From NCBI GenBank assembly GCA_030180135.1, contig CM058231.1:47688235-47752234 (forward strand): a stretch of DNA of 64,000 nt, in the 5' to 3' direction. The notes beneath the pieces are model-generated. The model worked only from the letters and a program-made list of their open reading frames with translations. It searched no databases and was not told where the DNA came from. The position numbers were made by a program, and so were the translations under genes. Source of the stretch: Orychophragmus violaceus (Eukaryota > Streptophyta > Magnoliopsida > Brassicales > Brassicaceae). How positions within the stretch are numbered: position 1 is the stretch's first letter; every line of letters begins with the position of its first letter. Below are positions 1 through 9,649 of this stretch, one piece after another.

Positions 1-366
1 TGTTCGGAACTTCCGAGAGAGTGTGTTATGCTCGGAAAAACCGAGGGAATGTGCTCGGATTATCCGAACAGCTTGGTCTGCTAGGAATTTTTGAGCAGCT
101 TGGCTTGCTTGGATCTTATGAGCAGCTCATTTGAGTGTTTGAGCTTGCCCGTAGATTCTGTCGAGTGATATGCATGTCTGTTCGATCTATCCGAGCAGTC
201 TGATTACTCGAAAGTTTGGCTAAGTGATTTCGTACGTTTTATATGAGACATTATTTAGGTGAAACCTTGGCTCTACGAAGAGGCGTTTATACGGAAAATG
301 GTTATGTCTGATCGCTCACTATGTATTCGACTAATGATTTCGTCGAGGGGGATTTTTACCCCAACA
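1..366 (-). repeat. Tat 3' LTR (partial, runs off the window start)
   Basis: It ends in CCCCAACA at 366, the complement of the LTR start TGTTGGGG, directly followed by a polypurine tract. The segment at about 250-366 matches 13890-14002 of the other LTR (shared GGCGTTTATRCGGAAAATGG and TCGTCGAGGG blocks). The first 200 bases carry the same CTCGGAACTTCCGAG-type short repeats as the 5' LTR. Confidence 0.8.
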
Positions 367-383
367 GTTAGCTCCCCCGCTCG
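367..383 (-). other. Polypurine tract of the Tat element
   Basis: On the minus strand this reads CGAGCGGGGGAGCTAAC and abuts the 3' LTR. That is the expected position of the plus-strand primer of an LTR retrotransposon. Confidence 0.65.
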
Positions 384-3300
384 TCAGAATCAAGTGCGAT
401 GATGACGAGTTTTAAGTAGTCGAGGCGAAAACAATTGTTCGAAAGTTTGGGCTGGCCGTTCTTCTTTTTGATGATCATTTAGTCGTAGCGGAATATTGTC
501 TGAAATCTTCGTCGTAGACCACAGAGGGTCAGCACGCCGAGCAAGATCGGTCACGTAAAAGATGAGCAGGATGTATCATCGGGCGATGAAAATGTTCCGA
601 GCAGGATTCATCATGATTTCAGAACAGGACAAATCAAGCTGATCATCGCGCGTGTAGAAGCTTTCTGGCCGGGCAGCAAATGCGTCGGTCTTCCGAGCAG
701 AACATACACCGATAACCCTAGCACGATTCACACCGAGCGGGGCGTACGCCACAAATCAGTTTGTGGGATGATCGTGCACTCTGTTAAGCTTTTATATCCA
801 ATCCGACAGACTAGTGTCGAAATGGTTTAAAGTGTTGTCGACAAGCTAATATGCCAATGCATGCCATGCATATTGTGAGATTGCCTATCTGTGAAAAGAT
901 GAACGTGTTCGCATTAAAAGTTTGTTTTCCCGAGAGGAAATCTTCCATGGAAAATTGTCGAGCATTTCTTGCGATGTCAGTGAACCGTTTTAGCTGTGAA
1001 ATGCTGTTTTGGCATTTTTGGTGAAGTTCTAGTTCTGTGTAGCTGTACGAAGTTGTTTAGGTGAGGTTATCGTCGTTGTCAAGCCGTTTAGCTTTGAGAA
1101 GCTGTTTAGGCGTTTTTACTGACAAGTTGTTGAGTGTGAGATGAACACTTTGATGAAGAGATGCAAAGAGATTTATAACTGGTTTCAGAAATCAGGCGAG
1201 GTGTAGTGCTCGACTTTTCCACGAAAGAAAAAGAATAGTTGTGGGGCTTATATATGCTCAGCTTGTATGTCGCAAGTCATTGAATTGCTTCGGAGTAAGT
1301 TTTCGTAGACGAGATGTTAAGCTGGTTTCCTCTCGGAGAGTAGCCAAGCTAGTTTCTCCTTGTCAGAGGCGTTCTTGTTTTCGAGCTGTTCCGACGACAT
1401 TTTGTCGAGAAGTTTTCGCCGGAAGTTGTCAAAATGTTTTTTTGTTGTTGCTATGTCGAGACTGATTGGACGCCGAGCATGTTTAATCAGGGAATAAACC
1501 GAGCAGACCATTCGATCAGTATGTCCGATTAGTCTGCCCGAGCCGATCAGCACGCGGACGCCGAGTGGGATGATCACGCGGTTAGTCGAACAGATGTCGC
1601 CAAGCCGAGTGGGAAGTTTTGCCAATTAGACCATCACTTCATAGCGCCGAGCAGGATGGACTGATCGGAAATGTCCAGCATCATGGACTTATCGGAAATG
1701 CCGAGCAAGACCTTGTTGAGTATAATATTTCCGAGCAGACTAGTTCATCGAGCAAGGTGTACGCGGAAGTGAGGAGCGGGTTTACTCGGACCATCCGAGC
1801 ACCCAAGCACCCGAGCAGCTTGGATCGTCCGAGAAACGCTCATACGTGGAGTTGCCGAAGGATGGTCTTCCAAGCAATTTTGAATGTTGTTGAACTTTTC
1901 ATCGGAACGGTTGGTCGTTCCGGTGCATGACATGAATGCTTCGTTACTTTAAATTAAATGTGTTTGTTCTTAGTTTTAAGAATTTTCCTCGGATGTTTTG
2001 GAAATCCGTATTGGTCTTTCGTCGCTGTTTCCGAATTCAAGCTGAGCGAATTGTCGAAAAAGTGCGTTGAACCCTGCACCGGTCGCTTTTACGAATGTGA
2101 TGAGCTTTGAAAAAGACATTGTGTCGGGTTGTCCGAGCATGTCTGCTCGGAATTTCTGAGCAAGATTTGGTTCATGATTGGTTGGTTGATCCTGCTAGGA
2201 TGTACTTCCGAGCAGTCAAGCAGTTGTGTTGACGTTATGTCGATTAATGCGGAAAAGTCGAGCAGATTTTGTCGAAAGAAAATCTTCCTTATCGTCTTCG
2301 TATAAACTCTTTGAGTTGGTTCCGTATAGCTCGGAGACTTTCCGAATAGCTTTGTATAGTTTAGACCAGTGTGCTAAGCAACGTTTACTGGGTTTAGAAT
2401 TTTACTTCGAGTTCAGTACTTTTGCGAGACACCTCGACTTACATTTCTGTTGTCGATAGTAAGTTGATATCGTGTAGGATTCATTTAGCGGATACCAGAC
2501 CAAGGTATACTTGGTTGAGACGTCATAATCCAGTGTTCTAAGCAGTGTTTACTGGGTTTTGACGTTTACTCCGAATTTGGTACTGATGCGAGACATCTTG
2601 ACTATGTTCTCATCATCAATAGCAAACATACCTAAGATGTATTAGAAATTTATATAGGGCACTTTTATCCGTTTGTTGGATGTATAGAAACTCAATCCGT
2701 ATAAGATACGTTGGTTAGGATCCATAAAGGATGCGTTTGTTCGTTTGTTGTGGCTAGCAACAAGCGAGATAGAGAATGCTGAGAAATTATGCAAATGTCT
2801 TAGACTTGACTCGGGATTATACGACAGTTAATGAAATGGACTGGTTTACTAAACTAAGAAGTTCGAATCCTAAATTTGATTTTAAGGCAAGTAAATTGAA
2901 TGAAAGTGAAAAGCAAGTTATTTATCGTTTATCGGATAATTTCGAGCGTATGATTGAGGAGTTGAGCCTTTGCGGAAGCGTCGAGCTTTGTGATCGCAAT
3001 TTGGTGTGTCCGAGGGAGTATTGAATGAAATATTTCGCGAGTTGAATGCTTGGAGTAGACTGTCCGAGTAGGTCTTGAAACTAGTTGGATGAGCGAGCAG
3101 ACAAGTTTTGTCGTTAGTCGAGGAGTGTGGCTTGCTCGGATTTTCCGAGTAACCGATTGTGCTCGAATTTCCGAGCAGCCTCATATGTGCTCAGATTTCC
3201 AAGCATGTCTGCCTTGCTCGAATTTCCGAGAAGCTTCTTGTGGATAGTCATGTATGCATATAAGTTCCGAGTAGCTTTACGAGTTCAGATTTTTCAAGAA

Positions 3301-3490
3301 ACTTGTGTCTAAATTTTTTTGCGAAAATTTCCGATTTTCCAGTGTGGTAGTATAGGTGTATACGGACCCACTCCCCCCATTTTTTGAAAAGGGGAACATC
3401 TGAACCCATCAAAAGATCGTCTACCTACGTATTTTTTTCGGAGATCAAGCCGTCCCGTAGTTGAAATTGTTTCTTGAGACGTTCGGAAGT
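384..3490. repeat. Tat 3' spacer with dispersed CCGAGCAG-like repeats
   Basis: This 3.1-kb stretch lies between the integrase stop and the 3' LTR. It has no sense-strand coding sequence that I recognise. It is dense in degenerate TTTCCGAGCAG / CTGCTCGGAA words (for example about 1490-1830 and 3060-3240). Plant Tat elements are known for a hypervariable, repeat-prone region between pol and the 3' LTR, and this fits. It also contains an antisense ORF (2776-3024). Confidence 0.6.
2776..3024 (+). CDS. Small ORF antisense to the Tat element, unknown function (copy 1)
   Basis: An 82-codon ATG-started ORF runs opposite to the Tat element within its 3' spacer. It begins MLRNYANVLDLTRDYTT and ends CPREY. 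It is rich in D, E, K, R, L and S with no obvious membrane segment or signal peptide. I do not recognise its family. The duplicate at 19471-19719 keeps the same length and frame; by eye the two differ by 3 amino-acid-changing and 2 silent substitutions, which is no sign of purifying selection. Extra ORFs, some antisense, are known in the pol-3' LTR region of plant Ty3/gypsy elements, so this may be the relic of one. It could also be chance. Confidence 0.3.
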   Translation: MLRNYANVLDLTRDYTTVNEMDWFTKLRSSNPKFDFKASKLNESEKQVIYRLSDNFERMIEELSLCGSVELCDRNLVCPREY

Positions 3491-3496
3491 CTCAAC

Positions 3497-4030
3497 TTAG
3501 CGATAGTATTTCATCAGATGCGTTGCCTTCCAATTTCTTGGAATTTTGGCGTTGTCCATGTTCACGAGTTCGTATCCTCCAGGGAGAACTATTTTGGTAA
3601 CTCTGCATGATCCTTCCTAGTTCGCTCCTAGTTTGCCCGTGTTTCGTACAACCTTGTTCTGGAATACTTTCCGTATGACTAGGCCACCGTCGAGGAACCT
3701 TCAACTACATAAATTTGATTTGTAGCATTTGGCAGTTTCTTGTTGGTAGTTTTGGATACGGATGTGTTCGCCAAGTTCGATGATGCGATCGTCGCAGACT
3801 GACTCAATCGTGTACTAACCATGGGAATGATGCATCCAAGCAGGTTATTTGCGAGAGGTGAGATGATCGCGGAAGGGAATTTTACCGAGCTGGTCATTGC
3901 CGCGGGAAGGTCAGTTTGCCGTGCAGAGATTACGAGGACATATTCTACTTGGATCCTAGCTCGTTGCCAAGAAACGATTGACGAGATGATGGTCGGAAGA
4001 CTCGGGTAAAACAAGTTGTTGTTCTCTTTT
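3497..4030 (-). pseudogene. Integrase C-terminal remnant of the Tat element
   Basis: Read on the minus strand in fragments, the translation includes RIQNYQQETAKCYKS, GLVIRKVFQNK, GYELVNMDNAKIPR and NWKATHLMKYYR before a stop at 3497-3499. These match the order of blocks at the end of Tat-type integrases (RIQNYQ..., VLRKVFQNT..., GAY.L...IPR.WN..HL..YY). In-frame stops and frame changes break the frame. The catalytic core (HHCC and DDE domains) is not present. The duplicate is at 20191-20720. Confidence 0.7.
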
Positions 4031-4366
4031 TTTTCTGCTCGGTGAGGATCCATGCTTGGAACCTAATTAATTAACCGAGCATGAGAGCATGAACGTCCGA
4101 GCACGTTTTGTCGTTTTTTTTTTTTTCATTTTCTGCTCGAAAATGTTGATGCACTTTTTCTTTTCTTCCGAGCTGACTGCTCGAGTTTGTCCACGCAGAT
4201 TTTTTTTTTTTTGTTCTGCTTTGCTCGTTTGGGTCCAAGAGCCGAACATACCTTTTCGAGGAGCTTTTTTTGAGAGCATGCCTAACCGAGCATGGTTTAT
4301 TCTGAAGTAGATTTGACGTTTCCAGACATGATATGCTCAGACTGTCCGGTTGGGATGTCGGGTATG

Positions 4367-4590
4367 CTGCAAGTTGTCGAGCATGCTGCAAGTTGGTGAG
4401 CATGCTGCGAGTTTCCGAGCATGCTTCGAGTTTCTGAGCATGCTGCAAGTTTCCGAGCATGCTGCAAGTGCTTACGTGCTTGGATTTTCTGAGCATTCTT
4501 GCGTGCTTGGATTTTCTGAGCAGTCTTGCGTGCTTGGATTTTCCGAGCAGGCTTGCGTGCTCGGATTTTCCGAGCAGCTTGCGTGCCAGA
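4367..4590. repeat. Two adjacent minisatellites (20-bp and 30-bp periods)
   Basis: At 4367-4470 a unit of about 20 bp built on GAGCATGCTGCAAGTTTCC is repeated about five times. At 4475-4590 a unit of about 30 bp (CTTGCGTGCTTGGATTTTCC plus GAGCAG) is repeated four times. The duplicated copy near 21050-21190 has only one 30-bp unit, so the tract changed length after the duplication. Confidence 0.7.
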
Positions 4591-5828
4591 TAAACATGAT
4601 CGCTGAGCAGGATTTGTGGTGATCGTGCTAGTCGGTCGAGCTGATTTTAAGTTAAACATGTGAGTTTGCTGAGCCAGGAAAGGATTGTATGACAATCAGT
4701 CTGAGCAGGTTCATCGTCTGAGAAGGTTGTCTCGGTATGTCTGAACAATTTTCGTCGAGATCACATATTCTTGTTTTGACGATTCAATCCTTGAATGATG
4801 CCTTTCAATTTTCGTTCATGGCACAATCGATTTTAGGCATAACGCTGACCGACAAGCTGAGAATCCTGCTCAGAAATTTGCTTGTCATCGACCGGAACAT
4901 CATAAATGTCGATTGACGCCTTATCTGTTTTCAGTTCGCCAACTTGACCGTCAAGATTTGCTCGGAGAATTGCGCGTTGGCTAGAATGTGAGAATGCCGA
5001 GTAAAAGATGATCGACTAGATGCATCATGTCGTGTGCCAATTGTATTCGCGGGCGAGAGTCATATCGAGCAGGTTGTTCGCCACACAAGATGTCTCGTGG
5101 CCCGAGCATGACATACATGGGAGATAGGTAGTCGGCGCAGAACGATCAATATGTACAGTCGCGAACTGATCGAGAACCCGAACTGACCACAAAAATGTCG
5201 AGTCGAGCACGAAATTGCTTCGTTCGAGCAGTTCGACTCCGATACAATTGTTGGTTGTTTGGCTACTTGGCGTCGCGGCTAGATTTGCAAACGAAGAAAA
5301 GTTGGAGACTCGCTCGATGATTGAAAAACGGTTAGACTCTGATCATAATGTATAGCCGAAAAATCCCAAGCCGAGATGCTTAACATGTAATATGAGATCA
5401 AAGAGCATTAGACTGTATGTATGAACTCACAACAAGATTTGACTATCTATTTACGACTTCGATCAACAATTTATCATGTTAATTTCCACGTAAGTTAGAG
5501 ATATTAGTGATTCTTGTAAACATAATTGTTTCTTACAATCGTAAATCATTGAAAGCAAAAAACTTGGGAAAAAGCTAAAATTGATAAGTAAAAAAAGTTG
5601 AATAGATCGGGGTAATTTATAAAGAAATTGATGATGAGAAGGAAAATAATAATTTAGGTACTTATCTCGATAATCGGAGAGATCATAAAGTGAGTTATGA
5701 CGAAGAAGATCTTTGAACACTACAAAGTGTTCTTTTCGGTTTCAATGAATTTCGATCCGATCATGGTATCCTTGTTAATATTTTTGTTTTGTTTGAGGTT
5801 GCGTTCATGCGAGCATTCTCCGTCGTCG
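4591..5828. other. Unassigned Tat internal sequence
   Basis: I see no coding potential here on either strand. By position it should hold gag-pol of the Tat element, but no protease, RT or RNase H motif is readable. Scattered CCGAGCA words continue to about 5230. The last 400 bases are AT-rich. A segment of about 240 bp present in copy 2 (21839-22079) is missing here at about 5230. Confidence 0.5.
5824..5828. repeat. Target-site duplication of element A (left), CGTCG
   Basis: CGTCG lies directly before the element end TGATACGATCA at 5829 and is repeated exactly at 12258-12262. A five-base duplication is normal for Ty3/gypsy integration and fixes the element boundaries. Confidence 0.9.
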
Positions 5829-6979
5829 TGATACGATCATGTTTTAATCCCTAGATCTACACTGCAAGTGCACATACATGAACCAATAGTACATTGAGGA
5901 TCGAATCCACAGAGACTCAAGATTCTTGCGATAGATTATAGAACGTCGAATTAAGCTAGGTGAAACAGAGAATAAGTAGTAAATCAAGCAATAAAGTAAA
6001 TAGATCAGTTTGTAAGCAATTAGGCAAAGCGTCAGGTCATGGGAGTTCTCAGGAAATCAGGAACATAGGCTAATCAATCAATCATGATCAAATTAAGAAC
6101 TGTTCTAGAACTAGAATCACATAATTATAACAGACCAAATTTCGTTGCGAATATTATCTATGTCTAGCAACCTAGGTAGCCAACTTTCGTTGCGAATTCT
6201 ATAGTTCTAAACAAGCATTAATCTCAGGTTCTTTCATTCACAATTTTCCTAAACCAAATTTCTTTCCAGATAGTCAAATTGCTCATCTAGGTTCTTTCTA
6301 GTTAATTAATCAACTTTCGTTGCAGAAATCAACCTAACATCAATAATCTAAGTGGCCAATTCAGATCAAGCATGAAGAAAAACCCTAGATGAAGAACTAG
6401 AAAGATATGAATCCCTACAGATTGATCAACCTATAATTCCATGAAATCCCCTGTGAGAATACCTAAACCTATCTGGTAAACTACCCAGACATGGCAGATG
6501 AAACAAAAGACATGTTGAATAGAAAACCGAATATTATAAAAGAGAAACAAAGAATAAGAGTTCCAAATCTCTCTCTCTGAATAAAAGAATGCGTAAGTGA
6601 AGCGTAGCCTAAACAATGGCTTAAAAACCCTAATATAATGATCTAAACATGTTTTGGGTCTTTTTGTAAGTCTGGAAAACTTCTAGGCAAAAACTATAAT
6701 TTCTCCAAAATGCAGATTTTTGTGCGTAGAATTCTGGAATCACCCTGCGTTGATCGATGCACATACTACGTCGATCGATGCAAGGTGAAAAGGTAGCCAG
6801 TAAACTCTGTGAAATATCTAAGTAGTGCAGAATTGCTCTAAATGCCTCCAAAACGTCCAATTAAGCTCCAAATGTCCTTAAACCTGTAAAACACCTGAAA
6901 AGACTCTAAAACACATATAAAGACTCGATAACAAAGACATATACCATGGTCAAAAAGACCTAAAAACCATGATATATCA
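5829..6979 (-). repeat. 3' LTR of element A
   Basis: The plus strand runs from TGATACGATCA to CATGATATATCA. It pairs with 11103-12257 along its full length, with scattered substitutions. In the element's sense it holds a U3 tag pair (6750 and 6771) and a weak TATA-like ATTATATTAG near 6634. Confidence 0.9.
6750..6777. repeat. U3 tag pair of element A, 21-bp spacing
   Basis: TTGATCG at 6750 and TCGATCG at 6771 sit in TGATCGATGCAC / TCGATCGATGCAA contexts. The matching pair in the other LTR is at 12029 and 12050, also 21 bp apart. These are members of the dispersed tag family described in the findings. Confidence 0.75.
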
Positions 6980-8242
6980 ACTCCCCCACACTTTGCTTTT
7001 GCTTGCCCTCAAGAAAACAGAAGATCAAGAGAAGAAGTTTGAAAACTTCAGAAACTCGTTTCATCGTAGAAGCACCACACTCAGATTCCCCTTAGTAAGC
7101 CACATGAAAATGAACCTGCAGATATCAAGACCAACATGTACTTCTCCCACACTTAGCAACTGTCCTGAGTAAACTCCACAATCACATTCGGAGCATTTAA
7201 ATTCACCACACTAACTTCTTTAATCTAATAAGTGCGGTCTCACCTAGGGAGTATCAATCAAAGAACACATGGATTCTTACTCTATTAGCACCTGACCACC
7301 ATACTGTTATTTTTGGTTCCTTTCTTCTCCTTTTCCTCCCTTAGCACTGATTTTCCCCCACTGAGTATCATTTTATTTTTTCTATCAGTGTTCTTCCCGC
7401 ATTGGAGTGTACTTTGGACATGTTTCCATGGATGCACAAGAGGTAATAGGGATCTCTACCACTCTCGTGACCACTTCGAAGCTACTAGCTCATCCTCAGT
7501 TTATCTATCTTTTTTTTTTTTTTACTTTGTAGGCAGGGGAGAAGGGAACCAAAATCAGACAGGTTTACAAGCTGTGCCAGAACTAATAGAGGAATCCGAC
7601 TCAAAGTATACCAATCTGAATACCTGAAGTGATATGGGTGTCCTCAGTAGGCTGATCTGTGTGGAGTTTTCTAATAGTCATAGATCATCTGCAAGTCATC
7701 CAATGGTCACTTAAGTTCCTGCAAGTGTGATAATCTCCTCAAAAAGTCTTTGTTTCCTACTCAATAAAACAAATTGGACTGACTCTAAGAAAATAAAAAG
7801 TGGTGCGTCAGTAGTCACCTCCCCCATACTTGAAACACACTGTCCTCAGTGGTGTCAAGCTTAGGCTCAGTGAGAAGAAAAATCGGAATGAAGAGAATCC
7901 GAAAAGGGCCCGAACACTTACATGTCGTCGGCCTGTGTCAATCGTCACATAGGACGCATTGATGGACACAAGGTGATTTTGCTCGCGGTTTTGTAGATAC
8001 CCGGTGTCTGAACCGTAATTGAATCGGTAAACCATAAATCGTACCAGTGTCGACCGACACAAAGGATGTGTCGATCGATGCGATTCTGCCTTTTCTCATG
8101 CCTCTGAACACATCAAAACAGAAAAATCAAAGCACACAAAATCAAAACGAAAAAGAAAAGAAAAAACGAACCTACTAGTGGGTTGCCTCCCACTCAGCGC
8201 TTGTTTAAAGTCAGTAGCTTGACTACGGAAAGGAGATCGGAC
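6980..8242 (-). other. Purine tract and 3' non-coding region of element A
   Basis: It starts with ACTCCCCCACAC (6980-6991), whose complement is the polypurine tract beside the LTR. The rest has no supported ORF. It aligns in order with 60141-61517 of element C (shared GTGCGGTCTCACCTA, CACATGGATTCTTAC and TCCCCACTG blocks), so it is a conserved untranslated part of this group. A segment of about 58 bp present in A' (about 24453-24510) and in C is missing here near 7611. Tag pairs lie at 7938/7959 and 8050/8071. Confidence 0.65.
7938..8077. repeat. Two tag pairs in the 3' region of element A
   Basis: The cores are TCAATCG at 7938 with TTGATGG at 7959, and TCGACCG at 8050 with TCGATCG at 8071. 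Both pairs are spaced 21 bp. In copy A' the first pair keeps the less decayed form TCGATCG / TCGATGG. Confidence 0.7.
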
Positions 8243-8629
8243 TTATGGTGGATTCAACAGAGGCTTGGAGTGCCTCAGTGAATGTCTCTTTAACCAAGGT
8301 GGCGTATAAGCTTTCGGATCATGAGATCTCCCAAGAAATGAGCGAAGAGAACTAGGGTGGGAGCAAAGCGAGGGTGGGATACTGCGTTTTCATGTATTCA
8401 CAGTTCATGGATTATGAGATTTAAGTTTAGAAGATTCATACCTGTGCTTTGGTGGATGTAAGAGATCTGGAGTTTTCTGCTTAAGAGCAGTTGCAGGCTC
8501 CGAAGATGTTAGAGAAAGTTCAAAACGAACTGCCATCTTCTCTTCTCCAATAGAAATCTCTGGTTCCACTTCCACACTGAAACTTTGTCCATCAATGGTG
8601 GATTTCTGCAGCTTATCCATTTTGAACCG
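8243..8629 (-). pseudogene. C-terminal tail of the element A polyprotein, broken
   Basis: This is the last part of the element's reading frame, ending LLNPP before a stop at 8243-8245. It is basic and proline-rich, with FLGR, AYTPPW and RHSQRH words that recur almost unchanged at the end of element C (61518-61720) and in A' (25142-25479). A stop after LKSHNP (near 8405) interrupts it here; A' reads through at that site. Function unknown. It lies where RT would follow protease in an autonomous element. Confidence 0.6.
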
Positions 8630-9574
8630 CTATGGCTTATCTCCCAGGTGGAGATCAATCAGTCCATGTCTCACATCAATCACTGCTCCAGCAGTAGCTA
8701 AGAAAGGTCTTCCAAGAAGCCAAGGATCATCTGGCTCAACATTATACTTCAACACTACAAAGTCCGTTAGAATCAAGTAGTTTCCAACTCTGACAGGAAT
8801 GTCCTCAAGAACTCCTTCTGGATACCTCTTTGATCGATCAGCTAGGATAAGAGAGATCCTAGTAGGCTGGAAATCCATCATTCTCAATCTCACAGCCATA
8901 GAGTATGGCATGAGATTCACACAAGATCCTAAGTCACACAGAGAATGCTTGAATCTGGCCTTAGAGATGGAACAGTCTAGCACAAAGACTCCTAGGTCTG
9001 GAAGCTTCTCTATGATCTGAATCAGATTCTTTTTCATCACTTTCATGCAACTAGCCTCGTCTAGCTCCTGTTTAGACAACTTATGAGCCTTAGGATATGG
9101 TACAGAAGGGTTGTGGACTCGTTCAGGGACTGTTGCAGGTTTCTGGTCCCGTCTGCGATCTGTGTCGATTGATGCATGAGGGATGTCGATCGACACAAGG
9201 CGATTATAAGCAGTTCCATCAGACGTATCGGATCTGCATCGATCGACATTAAGAGTGTGTCGATCGACGCATGTCTCAGACAGACAATATTCATCCAGAA
9301 AATCCGAGATGATGCTCTCTTCTTCTTCCAGCAAGTCAATCTCATCTCCTGTAATCACAGCATTGACGAATTGGTTATGTTCAGCTCTTCCTGATCCATT
9401 TTGTCTTTGCGCTGATCCAGCAGTCTGCTGAACCTGAATATCTAGCTTCTTCACATGAGTACTTATAGATTCTATCTTCCCATTGAGATCAAGGTACAAA
9501 GCATCTATCTTTCCATTGAAGTCCACAATACTCTTCTGCTGCCCTTCCAAAAGTTGTTCCAAAAGTCGCATCAT
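8630..9574 (-). pseudogene. Athila-like aspartic protease with N-terminal linker (element A)
   Basis: This open segment of about 314 codons follows gag. The first 60 residues are helical or coiled-coil-like (LLEGQQKSIVDFNGKIDALY). An acidic linker follows, carrying SIDIPHASID and VDRHTLNVDR, which are the coding form of two tag pairs. The retropepsin domain shows LCDLGSCVNLMP, VLADRS-like ILADRSKRYPEGVLEDIPV and LLGRPFLATAGAVIDV. In Athila proteases the active-site motif is normally DLGA; here it is DLGS. It would process the gag polyprotein if active. It is separated from gag by a stop near 9650. Confidence 0.7.
9165..9266. repeat. Two tag pairs inside the protease-linker coding region
   Basis: The cores are TCGATTG at 9165 with TCGATCG at 9186, and TCGATCG at 9239 with TCGATCG at 9260. 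Both are spaced 21 bp, which is seven codons, so the pairs appear in the protein as SID-x4-SID and VDR-x4-VDR. The first pair has perfect outer inverted ends, TGTGTCGAT and ATCGACACA. Confidence 0.8.
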
Positions 9575-9649
9575 CTTTTCATTCTGCTCATTTTGAGGAG
9601 GAACAAGCTGATACGATGAAGAACCATAATCTATAGTAAATGAGCTGTT

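Noticed and set aside
4089..4310. A Phe-rich plus-strand ORF
   Set aside because: It is generated by T homopolymers, with no conserved domain. Copy 2 differs in the T-run lengths, so the frame is not kept.
5463..5720. An 85-codon minus-strand ORF as Tat gag continuation
   Set aside because: The sequence is AT-rich and the translation shows none of the expected gag motifs. In copy 2 it has changes typical of non-coding sequence.
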